The translations under genes were made by a program, and so were the position numbers. Shown in pieces: positions 1-8,434 of a DNA stretch of 43,717 nt. The stretch lies in contig UQIS01000019.1 in NCBI GenBank assembly GCA_900541245.1, positions 1 to 43,717 of the forward strand, read 5' to 3'. Source of the DNA: an uncultured Collinsella sp. Lineage in GTDB: Bacteria > Actinomycetota > Coriobacteriia > Coriobacteriales > Coriobacteriaceae. The notes beneath the pieces were generated by a model. That model did not search any database and was not told the origin of the DNA. It saw only the letters and a list, made by a program, of their open reading frames with translations. Every line of letters starts with the position of its first letter. The stretch's first letter is position 1.

Positions 1-84
1 ACCGACCGCCTGGCTCGCTACTACGAGACGGTCACCAAGCACAACCTCAAGTATCGTCGCTACTATCACCAGTTCGATTACTAA
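1..84 (+). CDS. 3' end of an unidentified gene (partial)
   Basis: An open frame runs in from the left edge and ends at TAA 82–84, giving 27 C-terminal residues rich in Tyr, Arg and His (ending HQFDY). Codon use matches the strongly coding neighbours, and a terminator-like hairpin follows closely, so this is probably the true end of a gene. The tail is too short for me to assign a family. The next gene is a sugar-phosphate isomerase-like protein on the same strand, which suggests but does not show a role in carbohydrate metabolism. Confidence 0.6.
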   Translation, partial: TDRLARYYETVTKHNLKYRRYYHQFDY

Positions 85-106
85 GAGCAAATAACGTTTG
101 TGTAAT

Positions 107-147
107 TGGGCCCCGCTTCTATATGGAACGGGGCCCCGTTTGGGTTG
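107..147 (+). terminator. terminator-like hairpin
   Basis: GGGCCCCG at 108–115 pairs with CGGGGCCC at 129–136 across a 13-nt loop, followed by a weak T-rich stretch (GTTTGGGTT). It lies 23 bases after the stop of the partial gene and just before the RBS of the next. It may end the upstream transcript or simply be a leader hairpin, because the U-run is poor. Confidence 0.5.
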
Positions 148-157
148 GAGAGTAATT

Positions 158-994
158 ATGAGCTACCCCCAGCTTGCCGTTATGAATATCAGCCATCGTT
201 ATTTTGACCTTGAGGAATTCTTTTCTTCGGCAGCGGCCTCGGGTTATACGTGTTGCGAGCTTTGGACCGGGGCGATGCATCTGTATGTCGATTGCCATGG
301 ATACGATTCGCTCGAGCGGGTACGGGAGCTGTCGCAGCGGTATGGGGTTCGGATTGTGGGGCTTTGTCCCGAACAGAACAACCCCAAGCCGTGGAATATC
401 GCGGCGCGCGGGAATGAGGCGCGTGCCCGCACGCTCGCGTACTTTAAGAACGTTGTGGATATCGCGGCGGAACTTGGAGCCGAGCAGGTCATGGTCTCGA
501 GCGGCTGGGCATTTTTGAACGAGCCGATCGAGGACGCGTGGGGTCGCAGCGCCTCGATGCTGCGTGCGATTGCCGAGCATGCGGGAGAGCGCGGCGTGCG
601 ACTGGTGCTCGAGGCCCTACAGCCGGTTGAGTCGATGATCGTGAACTCGGCGGCCGACACGAAGCGCATGATCGAGGCAGTTGATCATCCGGCACTTAAG
701 GCGTGTCTGGATTTGGGCGCTATGGCGGTGGCAGGGGATACCATCGACGATTATTTCGATCTGCTTGGCGATGATGTCGCCCACGTGCATTTTGTCGATG
801 TTGCGGCAGATGGCACGACGCATCTTGCCTGGGGTGACGGCGACCGCGATATGCGCGCCGACCTTGATAGGCTGGTGGCACGCGGCTATCGCGGAGTTGT
901 TTCGGCCGAGACCTATGACGGGCGCTATTTTGCCGACCCCGCAGCTGCCGATGCGCAGGTAATGGCAGAGTATCGTCGTGCGATTGGCGTCTAG
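158..994 (+). CDS. sugar phosphate isomerase/epimerase-like TIM-barrel protein
   Basis: A 278-residue protein of the xylose-isomerase-like TIM-barrel superfamily (AP endonuclease 2 fold). Family members isomerise or epimerise sugars or sugar phosphates with a divalent metal. Visible landmarks are the strand-end Glu in LVLEALQ (metal ligand or catalytic in the family), KACLDLGAMA, HVHFVD and the C-terminal SAETYDGRYF. I chose ATG 158 over the upstream ATG 98 because a GGAGAG ribosome-binding site lies just before it and because 98 would run through the hairpin. It stands alone between the partial gene and the his operon. The substrate cannot be told from sequence; tagatose/psicose epimerase, hydroxypyruvate isomerase or inosose-type activities are all possible. 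Confidence 0.8.
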   Translation: MSYPQLAVMNISHRYFDLEEFFSSAAASGYTCCELWTGAMHLYVDCHGYDSLERVRELSQRYGVRIVGLCPEQNNPKPWNIAARGNEARARTLAYFKNVVDIAAELGAEQVMVSSGWAFLNEPIEDAWGRSASMLRAIAEHAGERGVRLVLEALQPVESMIVNSAADTKRMIEAVDHPALKACLDLGAMAVAGDTIDDYFDLLGDDVAHVHFVDVAADGTTHLAWGDGDRDMRADLDRLVARGYRGVVSAETYDGRYFADPAAADAQVMAEYRRAIGV

Positions 995-1059
995 GTGGGG
1001 TTGGGTTGCGACAATCCGCTCCTATGTTTCCAAATGAATACGGTGTGAGCCGAGGAGGA

Positions 1060-1090
1060 CGATTCTCCCCGCAAACACTCTAGTATGCTA
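1060..1090 (+). promoter_or_regulatory. possible his operon promoter
   Basis: A TATGCT hexamer at 1084–1089 is the best -10 candidate ahead of the his operon. The -35 region (around 1060–1066, GATTCT/TTCTCC) matches poorly. It is placed mainly because the whole operon needs a promoter in 995–1164 and the leader hairpin starts about a dozen bases downstream. Confidence 0.3.
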
Positions 1091-1100
1091 AAGTACCCAG

Positions 1101-1132
1101 AAGACCGGCGGAGCTATGCCGGTCTTTCGTTC
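1101..1132 (+). terminator. leader hairpin upstream of the his operon, terminator-like
   Basis: AAGACCGGC (1101–1109) pairs perfectly with GCCGGTCTT (1118–1126) around an 8-nt loop, followed by TCGTTCT. It lies between the presumed promoter and the hisZ-hisG start. It could be an attenuator, a 5' stabilising hairpin, or the end of the upstream transcription unit. No run of His codons typical of classical his attenuation is visible. Confidence 0.5.
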
Positions 1133-1164
1133 TATATGAAACACAGCATGAGGAGGCTCACCAG

Positions 1165-2880
1165 ATGACGGCCACACCGTGGGGATTCCGGGACATATTG
1201 CCCGAGGAGGCTCAGGCGCGCGAGGAGATTGCGCTGACGGTGAAGGGCTGCTTTAGGGAGCATCATTACCTGCCGGTCGAGACGCCACTGCTCGAGGACA
1301 AGGGTTCGCTCGAGGAGGGCGGCCGCATTGCGGACACGCCGTTTAAGCTCTTTGACGATGATGGCCGCCTGCTGGTGGTCCGTCCTGACAACACATTGCC
1401 GATCGTGCGCCTGGTTTCGACCCGCATGCGCGCGGCCGACCTGCCCCTACGCCTTCGCTACGAGGCGCCGGTGGTTCGCGAGTGCCAGCGCAATGCCGGT
1501 GGCTCGCGTCAGTTTACGCAGCTGGGCTTTGAGCTCATCGGTGCGGGCGATACCGCGGGCGATGTCGAGATTGTCTCGCTCGTGGCCGAGGCCGTGCGTA
1601 AGCTCGCGCTGCCCGATGCGCGCATTATCGCAGGTAGCGTACGCCCATTTAAGGAGTTGCTCGCGGCCTGTGAGGATCGCGAGCTGGCCGCCGAGGCCCT
1701 GCGCTGCGTGCACGCCAACGACTTTGTGGGCCTCGATGCCCGCGTGGCGGCAAGCGCCGAGTCCGAGGCCGTCAAGGCCGCCATTAGCGAGCTGCCGCGT
1801 CTGCACGGCGGAGCCGAGGTGCTCGACCGCGTGGACGCGCTGCTGGAGGCTGCCGGTATCACCGCGCCGCTTACGCGCGAGCTGCGTGCCCTGGTCGAGG
1901 GCCTGGCTCCCGAGGACGCCCAGGTGCTGTCCTTCGACTTCTCCATCATGAACTCTTTTGATTACTACACGGGCCTGGTCTTTAAGGCCTATGCCGGCGG
2001 CTTGCCCGATCCGGTCGGTTCGGGCGGACGCTACGACTCCATCTTTACCGGTGCATTTGGCGACGGCATCGAGGTACCGGCGGCGGGCTTCGCCTTTTCG
2101 CTCGAGCGTCTGGAGGCCGCGCGCACCTCGGCCGAGGACGCTGCTTCCGATGGTGACCATGCCGTGGGCCGCGGCGCCGAGGGTCCACTGCGCATCGCCG
2201 TGCCCAAGGGCTCGCTCAAGGCCGACACGCTCGACGTGCTCGAGGCCGCGGGCTTGGACGTCTCTGAGCTGCGCGACCCCGGCCGTCACCTGATCGTGCG
2301 CGGCCGCGACACGCGTGCCGGCGAGGGCACGGTCGGCGATATCGAGTTTGTCATCGTGCGTCCCAGCGACGCGCCCGCCTTTGTGGGCTGCGGCGGTGCC
2401 GATTGCGGCATCTGCGGTTGGGACTCGCTTATCGAGGCAGACCTCAACCTGCTGCAGCTGGTCGATCTGGGCTACGGTCTGTGCACCTTTATCGAGGCGG
2501 AGCCCGCGTGGCGCGCCGGCCAGGCCGAGCGCAACTATGCCCGCCGCGGGTCGCTTCGCGTGGCCACCAAGTACCCGCGCATCGCGAGCGCCTGGTATGC
2601 CGAGCGCGGCGTGAACGCCGACATCGTTTCGCTGCACGGCAACATCGAGCTGGGCCCCATTGTCGGCATGACCGACCGTATCGTAGACATCACCGCCACG
2701 GGCGCCACGCTGCGTGACAACGACCTGGTTATTACTGGTCGCATTATGGACTGCACGGCGCGCTTCTTCGTCAATCCGGGTGCCGCTCGCTTGGATCCGC
2801 GCGTGCGTAATCTGGCAGATCGCCTGGCCGCGGCCGTGAAGGACAAGCATTTTGAGCCCGTCGCGGGTTCGGCGCAATAG
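1165..2880 (+). CDS. hisZ-hisG: HisZ–HisG fusion: ATP phosphoribosyltransferase with its regulatory subunit
   Basis: A 571-residue fusion catalysing and controlling the first step of histidine synthesis (ATP + PRPP to phosphoribosyl-ATP). Residues 1 to about 325 are HisZ, a histidyl-tRNA-synthetase paralogue: RPDNTLPIVRL, VVRECQR, QFTQLGFELIG, FDYYTGLVF and GSGGRYDSIF match class II synthetase motifs. Residues about 342–571 are a short-form HisG starting RIAVPKGSLKADTL, with RVATKYPRIAS, LHGNIELGPIVGMTD and IVDITATGATL. HisZ and short HisG are normally separate proteins forming a hetero-octamer, so fusion fixes 1:1 stoichiometry. Odd: the HisG segment near residues 407–420 reads CGGADCGICG, with Cys where family members usually have aliphatic residues. 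AGGAGG at 1151–1156 sets the start. First gene of the his operon. Confidence 0.93.
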   Translation: MTATPWGFRDILPEEAQAREEIALTVKGCFREHHYLPVETPLLEDKGSLEEGGRIADTPFKLFDDDGRLLVVRPDNTLPIVRLVSTRMRAADLPLRLRYEAPVVRECQRNAGGSRQFTQLGFELIGAGDTAGDVEIVSLVAEAVRKLALPDARIIAGSVRPFKELLAACEDRELAAEALRCVHANDFVGLDARVAASAESEAVKAAISELPRLHGGAEVLDRVDALLEAAGITAPLTRELRALVEGLAPEDAQVLSFDFSIMNSFDYYTGLVFKAYAGGLPDPVGSGGRYDSIFTGAFGDGIEVPAAGFAFSLERLEAARTSAEDAASDGDHAVGRGAEGPLRIAVPKGSLKADTLDVLEAAGLDVSELRDPGRHLIVRGRDTRAGEGTVGDIEFVIVRPSDAPAFVGCGGADCGICGWDSLIEADLNLLQLVDLGYGLCTFIEAEPAWRAGQAERNYARRGSLRVATKYPRIASAWYAERGVNADIVSLHGNIELGPIVGMTDRIVDITATGATLRDNDLVITGRIMDCTARFFVNPGAARLDPRVRNLADRLAAAVKDKHFEPVAGSAQ

Positions 2881-2985
2881 CGCGAGCACGCACGGGCGCC
2901 CCAACGTACGGGCTGCGGGCCGATTGGCGCCGCCGCCCGGTCTCTCGTTTTTCGAACACAACCTCGACCGATAAGGGATACCGAT

Positions 2986-4422
2986 ATGAAGACCATCAAG
3001 CTTGCTCCCGGTGAGCGCCTCGTTACCAACCAGCTCAACCGCAAGGGCGTGCTGCCGCAAAACATCATCGACGCCGCCCGCGATATCGTGGCCAACGTGC
3101 GTGCCAACGGGGATGCCGCGGTGCGTGATTACTGTCAGCGTTTTGACGGCGTTGAGCTGCAGAGCTTCCGCTTGCCGCAGGAGCAGATTGATGCCGCGCT
3201 CGAAGGCCTTGACCCGGCCTTTGTCGCCGCGCTTGAGAAGGCCGCGCGCCAGATTCGCGAGTTCCACCAGCGCGAGGTCGAGCAGAGCTGGTTTACCACG
3301 CGTGCGGACGGCACGATGCTCGGCGTTAAGGTGACCCCGCTCGCGGCGGCCGGCATCTACGTGCCGGGCGGTCGCGCTCAGTATCCCTCCACCGTGCTCA
3401 TGAACGCCATTCCCGCCAAGGTTGCTGGTGTCAAGCGCGTGGTCATGGTGACTCCGCCGCAAAAGGACGGCCTGATCAGCCCCTACACGCTCGCGGCGGC
3501 CAAGCTCGGCGGCGTGGACGAGATCTATATGGTGGGCGGCGCTCAGGCCGTGGCCGCGCTGGCGTACGGTACCGAGACCATTCCGCGCGTCGACAAGATC
3601 ACCGGCCCGGGCAACGCTTTTGTCGCCGCGGCTAAGCAGATTGTCTCGGGCGACGTCGGAATCGACATGGTCGCCGGTCCCTCCGAGGTCTGCGTGCTGG
3701 CCGACGCCACGGCCAAGCCTATGGTGGTCGCGGCAGACCTGATGGCCCAGGCCGAGCACGATCCGCTGGCAGCCTGCTATCTGGTGACTTGCGACGAGCA
3801 GTTTGCGCGCGAGGTCGAGGCTGGCATCGACATCCTGGTGGCGCAGTCGCCGCGTGCCGAGATCACGCGCGCTTCGCTCGACAACGAAGGCACCATCGTG
3901 GTGGCCGCCGATATGGCTGCCGCCGTCGAGGCCGTGAACACCGTGGCGCCCGAGCACCTTGAGCTGCACTGCAAGGATGCGATGGGCCTGCTTGGCGGCA
4001 TTCGCAACGCCGGCGCCATCTTTGTGGGCGCTTGGAGCTCCGAGCCGCTTGGCGATTATGTTGCCGGCCCCAACCACACGCTGCCGACCGGCGGCACGGC
4101 CATGTTCTCCAACCCGCTTTCGGTCGAAGAGTTCGTTAAGCGCTCGAGCGTCATTTGCTATACGCCCGAGGGTCTGCTCTCCGACGCTCCCGCGACGCAG
4201 CGCCTGGCCGAGGCCGAGGGCCTGTGGGCGCACGCGCTTTCGGCCGCACTGCGCCGCCGCGTGCTGGAGCAGGGCGAGGGTGCCGTGAGTGCCGAGTCGC
4301 TGGCCGCGGCCGACCTGACCAAGGTCGCCTGGCCGGGCGACGCCGTGGCGACGGTTGCCGAGGGCGTTGACCTCGCGGCCGCAGGCGCGGATGGCGCTGG
4401 CGCGAGCGGCGGGGAGGCCTAA
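2986..4422 (+). CDS. hisD: histidinol dehydrogenase
   Basis: A 478-residue zinc enzyme oxidising L-histidinol to L-histidine in two NAD-dependent steps, the last of the pathway. Family signatures are present: the EH catalytic pair in VAPEHLELHC, zinc ligands in MAQAEHDPL, the Asp in SEPLGDYVAGPNHTLP, and the C-terminal His in AEGLWAHALSAA. The protein is about 45 residues longer than the usual ~430 because of an Ala/Gly-rich tail (ending ADGAGASGGEA) with no obvious function. The 105-base gap from hisZ-hisG is the longest between the first genes of the operon and could hold a processing site or internal promoter. hisC starts one base after the hisD stop, indicating tight coupling. Confidence 0.97.
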   Translation: MKTIKLAPGERLVTNQLNRKGVLPQNIIDAARDIVANVRANGDAAVRDYCQRFDGVELQSFRLPQEQIDAALEGLDPAFVAALEKAARQIREFHQREVEQSWFTTRADGTMLGVKVTPLAAAGIYVPGGRAQYPSTVLMNAIPAKVAGVKRVVMVTPPQKDGLISPYTLAAAKLGGVDEIYMVGGAQAVAALAYGTETIPRVDKITGPGNAFVAAAKQIVSGDVGIDMVAGPSEVCVLADATAKPMVVAADLMAQAEHDPLAACYLVTCDEQFAREVEAGIDILVAQSPRAEITRASLDNEGTIVVAADMAAAVEAVNTVAPEHLELHCKDAMGLLGGIRNAGAIFVGAWSSEPLGDYVAGPNHTLPTGGTAMFSNPLSVEEFVKRSSVICYTPEGLLSDAPATQRLAEAEGLWAHALSAALRRRVLEQGEGAVSAESLAAADLTKVAWPGDAVATVAEGVDLAAAGADGAGASGGEA

Positions 4423-4423
4423 T

Positions 4424-5539
4424 ATGGCCGAGCTGACGCCCCGCATGAAGGAGCTCGTCCAGCCTTACCTGGCCGGTATTGAGCCCTACGATCCTAACTT
4501 TACGCCTACGCGCATCAACCTTTCGGCCAACGAGAACACCTATCCCGTGCCGGCCGGCGTGCGCGAGGCGATCGACGCCGCCCTGGCTGCCACACCGCTC
4601 AACCGCTACCCCGATCCCATGTCCAACGACCTGCGCGACGAGCTTGCCGCTTGGCATGGCGTGACGCGCGAGAACATCTGTGTGGGAAACGGTGGCGACG
4701 AGCTGCTCTATAACTACCTGCTGGCATTTGGCGGCGCCGGGCGGACCCTGCTCAACTGCCCGCCGTGCTTTAGCGAGTATGCCTTCTTTGCGTCTCTGTG
4801 CCAGACCGAGGTGCGCGACGTGTGGCGTGATCCGACGAGCTTTGAGCTCGACCAAGCGGCTGTGCTCGCAGCGGCGCCCGAGTGCAATCTGGCGATCGTG
4901 ACCTCGCCCAATAACCCCACGGGCGATGTGACGCCGCTCGACTTTGTTGCGGCCCTGTGCGATGCGTGCCCCGGCATGGTGATGGTCGACGAGGCCTACG
5001 TTGAGTTTGCCGACGATTCGTTTGGCGCGGCAACCACGGCGCAAGGCCTTATCGCCGAGCATCCCAACCTGGTGATTCTGCATACGCTGTCCAAGGCGTT
5101 CGGCGCCGCCGGCACGCGTCTGGGCTATGTTATCGCGGCGCCCGAGGCCATCGATGTGTTTGCGGCAATTCGCCAGATCTACTCGGTTAACGTGCTGAGC
5201 CAGGCCGCCGCGCTTGCCTGCGTGCGTGCCCGCGATGCGTACGCACCCGTGGTAGCACAGGTTGCATCCGAGCGCGAGCGCGAACTGTGTGCCCTGCACG
5301 CAATGGCTGCCGAGGGTCTGCCCGTGGAGGCGTGGCCGAGCGCGGCGAACTTTGTGCTCGTGCGCACGCCGCATGCCACGCACGTGCGCGAGCGTCTGCG
5401 CGACGAGTATTCGATTTTGGTGCGCGACTTTAGCTACGCGCCGGGGCTCGCGGACTGCCTACGCATTACCGTGGGTACCCCGCAGGAAAACGACGAGGTG
5501 CTGGCTGCGTTTGCCGCGCTGGTGAAGGAGGAGATGTAG
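4424..5539 (+). CDS. hisC: histidinol-phosphate aminotransferase
   Basis: A 371-residue class I/II PLP aminotransferase converting imidazole-acetol phosphate plus glutamate to histidinol phosphate. Visible motifs are NPxTG-type TSPNNPTGDV, the PLP-contacting Asp in VMVDEAYVEF, the Schiff-base Lys in HTLSKAFGAAGTRLGY (about residue 223), and LRITVGTPQEN near the C-terminus. I chose ATG 4424, one base after the hisD stop with GGGGAGG just upstream, over ATG 4355, which would overlap hisD by 68 bases. The stop is followed immediately by the hisB ATG. Broad-specificity aromatic transaminase activity is possible in this family, but the operon position points to HisC. Confidence 0.95.
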   Translation: MAELTPRMKELVQPYLAGIEPYDPNFTPTRINLSANENTYPVPAGVREAIDAALAATPLNRYPDPMSNDLRDELAAWHGVTRENICVGNGGDELLYNYLLAFGGAGRTLLNCPPCFSEYAFFASLCQTEVRDVWRDPTSFELDQAAVLAAAPECNLAIVTSPNNPTGDVTPLDFVAALCDACPGMVMVDEAYVEFADDSFGAATTAQGLIAEHPNLVILHTLSKAFGAAGTRLGYVIAAPEAIDVFAAIRQIYSVNVLSQAAALACVRARDAYAPVVAQVASERERELCALHAMAAEGLPVEAWPSAANFVLVRTPHATHVRERLRDEYSILVRDFSYAPGLADCLRITVGTPQENDEVLAAFAALVKEEM

Positions 5540-6127
5540 ATGGACCGCTATGCCGAGGTGACCCGCAAGACGGGCGAGACCGACATTGTCGTAAAGCTCG
5601 ACCTGGACGGATCTGGCGTGTGCGATATCTCGACCGGCGTGCCGTTTTTCGACCACATGCTCAACGCCTTTGGCCGCCATGGTCTGTTCGATCTGACGGT
5701 GCACGCGGTGGGCGACGTGGAGGTCGATGCGCACCACACCGTCGAGGACACGGGTATCGTGCTGGGCGAGGCGTTTTGCCAGGCGCTGGGCGACAAGGCG
5801 GGCATTACGCGCTTTGCCGACGCGGCGATTGCCATGGACGAGACGCTCGTGATGGCTGCTGTTGATATTTCGGGCCGCGGGCAGGCCTACTGCGAGCTGC
5901 CCGTGCCGACCGGGCGCGTGGGCAGCTTCGATACCGAGCTGGCCGTTGAGTTCTTCTACGCCTTTGCGCGCGATGCCAAACTTACGCTGCACGTGCGCGA
6001 GCTGGCGGGCGGTAACTCGCATCACATTATCGAGGCCGCCTTTAAGGCCGTAGGTCGCACGATGCGCCACGCCTGCGAACTCGATCCCCGCGTGCAGGGC
6101 ATCCCCAGCACCAAGGGTTCACTGTAA
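5540..6127 (+). CDS. hisB: imidazoleglycerol-phosphate dehydratase
   Basis: A 195-residue monofunctional dehydratase converting imidazoleglycerol phosphate to imidazole-acetol phosphate. The duplicated metal-binding motifs are clear: DAHHTVEDTG and NSHHIIEAAF, with FFDHMLNAFGRHG and AMDETLVMAAVDISGR. Length matches the monofunctional (non-fused) type, so there is no histidinol-phosphatase domain; the pathway needs a separate phosphatase, probably the PHP protein at 9372–10328. The start abuts the hisC stop and uses GGAGGAG inside the hisC end. A hairpin separates it from hisH. Confidence 0.97.
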   Translation: MDRYAEVTRKTGETDIVVKLDLDGSGVCDISTGVPFFDHMLNAFGRHGLFDLTVHAVGDVEVDAHHTVEDTGIVLGEAFCQALGDKAGITRFADAAIAMDETLVMAAVDISGRGQAYCELPVPTGRVGSFDTELAVEFFYAFARDAKLTLHVRELAGGNSHHIIEAAFKAVGRTMRHACELDPRVQGIPSTKGSL

Positions 6128-6140
6128 CCGTCACAAGGGT

Positions 6141-6181
6141 AAAACCACCACGAAGGTGCCTGTCCCCTTTGCGGTGGTTTT
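6141..6181 (+). repeat. intra-operon hairpin between hisB and hisH
   Basis: AAAACCACC (6141–6149) pairs perfectly with GGTGGTTTT (6173–6181) and encloses GGTGCCTGTCCCCTTT. There is no terminal T-run, so it is unlikely to terminate strongly. The enclosed GGTGCCTGTCCCC resembles REP-like repeat sequence seen elsewhere in bacterial genomes beside RAYT transposases; that link is recalled, not tested. Confidence 0.6.
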
Positions 6182-6205
6182 GGATGATGAGAAGTGGAGG
6201 GTCGC

Positions 6206-6907
6206 GTGGGCGAACCGAAGATTGTGGTGGTCGACTACCACAAGGGCAACTTGTCGAGCGTCGTGCGCGGGCTTGCGCGCGCCGGTGCCGCCGCCTGCAC
6301 GTCGGACGATCCGGAGCAGATCCGCAACGCCGACGGCCTGGTCATCCCGGGCGTGGGCGCGTTCTATGACGCGATCGCCTTTATGCGCCAGAGCGGCGAG
6401 GCGGACGCGGTGCTCGATGCCATCGCCGTTGGAACTCCGCTGCTCGGCATCTGCCTGGGGCTTCAGCTATTTTTTGAGCGTGGCAACGAGGGCGTGCCTG
6501 CGGACAAGGGCGTGGTCGCCGACGGCAACGCCCCCGAGCGGGCTGACGGTCCCTGGGTCGATGGCCTGGGTATTATGCGCGGCTCGTGCACGCGCTTGGA
6601 GTCGAGTCGCCTGAAGGTGCCGCACGTGGGCTGGGACCAGGTGCACATGACGTCCGCCGGTGCGGCCGATCCGCTGCTTGCCGGTTTTGCCGAGGGCGCC
6701 AACATGTACTTCACCCACAGCTACGCGGTGGCCGACGACGTCGATGCCGCCGATGTGTTGGCGCGCACGCACTATACACGGAGTTTCCCGTGCATCGTGC
6801 GCCATGGCAACGTGTGGGGCTGCCAGTTCCATCCCGAGAAATCCTCCGCGCTGGGTCAGCGCATCCTTAAGAACTTCGTCAACATCATCGAGGAGGTCGG
6901 CCGATGA
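6206..6907 (+). CDS. hisH: imidazole glycerol phosphate synthase, glutamine amidotransferase subunit
   Basis: A 233-residue class I glutaminase supplying ammonia to HisF. The nucleophile Cys is in LLGICLGLQLFFERG and the His/Glu of the triad are in CQFHPEKSSALG. The N-terminus KIVVVDYHKGNLSSV is typical. I chose GTG 6206 because GGAGG lies at 6196–6200; GTG 6194, four codons upstream, is possible but its own Shine-Dalgarno is missing. At 233 residues it is longer than E. coli HisH (~196) owing to insertions around residues 95–115. Its TGA overlaps the hisA ATG by four bases (ATGA), implying translational coupling. Confidence 0.95.
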   Translation: MGEPKIVVVDYHKGNLSSVVRGLARAGAAACTSDDPEQIRNADGLVIPGVGAFYDAIAFMRQSGEADAVLDAIAVGTPLLGICLGLQLFFERGNEGVPADKGVVADGNAPERADGPWVDGLGIMRGSCTRLESSRLKVPHVGWDQVHMTSAGAADPLLAGFAEGANMYFTHSYAVADDVDAADVLARTHYTRSFPCIVRHGNVWGCQFHPEKSSALGQRILKNFVNIIEEVGR

Positions 6908-7647
6908 TTCTGTTTCCCGCAATCGATCTGATCGGCGGCAAGGTTGTACGCCTGGAGCGCGGCGACCGCAGCCGCTGCAAGGTATATTCCGACGACCCTG
7001 TGGCTGTCGCCCGCTCGTTTGCCGAGCAGGGCGCTAGCTGGGTGCACGTCGTCGACCTGTCCGCTGCCTTTGGCGAGGACGAGGACACCTGCGCTGCCAA
7101 CTCGGCGGCGATTAAGGCCATCTGCGGCGTCGACGGTCTGTCCGTGGACGTGGGCGGCGGCGTCCGCTCGCTCGCACGCATCGACGAGCTGGCCGGCTAT
7201 GGTGCTCGCCGCATTGCGCTGGGCACCGTGCTGGTGACCGAGCCGGGTTTTGCCGAGGTGGCAGCCCAAGGCTTTGGCGAGCTGCTGGTCGCCGACATTG
7301 CCGCGCGCGACGGCCAGGTTAAGGTGAACGGCTGGCGCGACGGCGCGGGCGTGGCACTCGACGATGCCGTGGCGCAGCTTACCGAGCTGGGCTTTAAGCA
7401 TCTGGTGTATACCGACATCGCGCGCGATGGCATGCAGACGGGCATCGATGTGGCGGCGTATCGCCATGTGGCCGAGGTCGCGGGCTTTCCCGTCGTGGCT
7501 TCGGGCGGTATCTCGACGCTCGACGACATCCGCGCACTGGCCGCGGTGGGTGAGGTCGCGATTGAAGGCGCCATTACCGGCCGTGCGCTCTACGAAGGCA
7601 ACTTTACGCTGGCACAGGCGCTGGCCGCCGCCCGAGGGGAGGAGTAG
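6904..7647 (+). CDS. hisA: ProFAR isomerase
   Basis: A 247-residue (βα)8 barrel that isomerises the 5'-ProFAR imidazole carboxamide intermediate to PRFAR. Diagnostic features are ILFPAIDLIGGKVVRL with the N-terminal catalytic Asp, VDVGGGVRSL, VYTDIARDGMQTG with the second catalytic Asp, and SGGISTLDDIRAL. These two half-barrel phosphate-binding motifs are shared with HisF. Actinobacterial PriA enzymes also do the TrpF reaction; nothing visible here settles that, and no trp genes are in the window. It overlaps hisH by four bases and precedes hisF by three. Confidence 0.95.
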   Translation: MILFPAIDLIGGKVVRLERGDRSRCKVYSDDPVAVARSFAEQGASWVHVVDLSAAFGEDEDTCAANSAAIKAICGVDGLSVDVGGGVRSLARIDELAGYGARRIALGTVLVTEPGFAEVAAQGFGELLVADIAARDGQVKVNGWRDGAGVALDDAVAQLTELGFKHLVYTDIARDGMQTGIDVAAYRHVAEVAGFPVVASGGISTLDDIRALAAVGEVAIEGAITGRALYEGNFTLAQALAAARGEE

Positions 7648-7650
7648 CCC

Positions 7651-8433
7651 ATGCTTACCAAGCGCGTGATTCCCTGCCTGGACGTCAAGGACGGCCGTGT
7701 GGTCAAGGGCGTCAACTTTGTGAGCTTACGCGATGCGGGCGATCCGGTGGAGCTGGCGCGCGCCTACGACCGCGAGGGTGCGGACGAGGTTGTCTTCCTG
7801 GACATTACCGCCACGAGCGACAACCGTGCGACGACTATCGAGATGGCGGCGCATGCAGCCGAGGAGCTCGCTATTCCCTATACCGTGGGCGGCGGTTTCC
7901 GCGACTTGGCGGGCATGCGGACCATGGTTGCCGCCGGCGCCGACAAGGTGTCGCTTAACTCTGCCGCCGTGCGCGATCCGTCGTTGATCAGCCAAGCCGC
8001 CGCGGCGTTTGGCAGCCAGGCCGTGGTCGTGGCGATCGATGCCAAGCGCGTCGGTTTGCCCGGCGCATCCGGTGCCGACAAGTGGGAAGTCTTTACCGCA
8101 GGAGGCCGCAACGCCACGGGTATCGACTCGGTGGCGTGGGCCGAGGAGGCGGCTCGTCGCGGCGCCGGCGAGATCTTGTTGACCAGCATGGACCGCGACG
8201 GCACCAAGGCCGGCTTTGACCTGGCGCTCACCCGCGCCGTGGCGCGCGCGGTGCCGATTCCGGTGATCGCAAGCGGCGGCGTGGGCACGCTCGAGCATTT
8301 CGCCGAGGGTGTGATTGAGGGCGAGGCTGACGCCGTACTGGCGGCCAGCGTCTTTCACTTTGGGACGTTAAGCATTCGCCAGGTGAAGGAGTATATGGCC
8401 TCTCAAGGTATTCCTGTGAGGCTGGACTTCTAA
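7651..8433 (+). CDS. hisF: imidazole glycerol phosphate synthase, cyclase subunit
   Basis: A 260-residue (βα)8 barrel that uses HisH-derived ammonia to make imidazoleglycerol phosphate and AICAR. The N-terminus MLTKRVIPCLDVKDGRVVKG carries the catalytic Asp; the second is in LLTSMDRDGTKAGFD. Phosphate loops are YTVGGGFRDL and IASGGVGTLEHF. GGGGAGGAG at 7636–7644 supplies the RBS. The AICAR product connects to purH, which is elsewhere in this window. A family A structured repeat starts right after its stop and separates it from hisI. Confidence 0.97.
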   Translation: MLTKRVIPCLDVKDGRVVKGVNFVSLRDAGDPVELARAYDREGADEVVFLDITATSDNRATTIEMAAHAAEELAIPYTVGGGFRDLAGMRTMVAAGADKVSLNSAAVRDPSLISQAAAAFGSQAVVVAIDAKRVGLPGASGADKWEVFTAGGRNATGIDSVAWAEEAARRGAGEILLTSMDRDGTKAGFDLALTRAVARAVPIPVIASGGVGTLEHFAEGVIEGEADAVLAASVFHFGTLSIRQVKEYMASQGIPVRLDF

Positions 8434-8434
8434 T

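Noticed and set aside
1000..1164. T-box leader for the his operon
   Set aside because: No T-box consensus or specifier-loop architecture is visible in the short leader.
1136..1168. Ten-codon leader peptide (MKHSMRRLTR) overlapping the hisZ-hisG start
   Set aside because: It has only one His codon and no ribosome-binding site, so it does not look like a his attenuator peptide.
1447..4446. A 999-codon open frame antisense to hisZ-hisG and hisD
   Set aside because: It is the shadow of GC-biased codons on the other strand; the sense strand encodes unmistakable enzymes and the antisense protein has no family features.
4151..5383. A 410-codon antisense frame over hisC
   Set aside because: Same cause; no RBS and low-complexity Arg/Gly/His composition.
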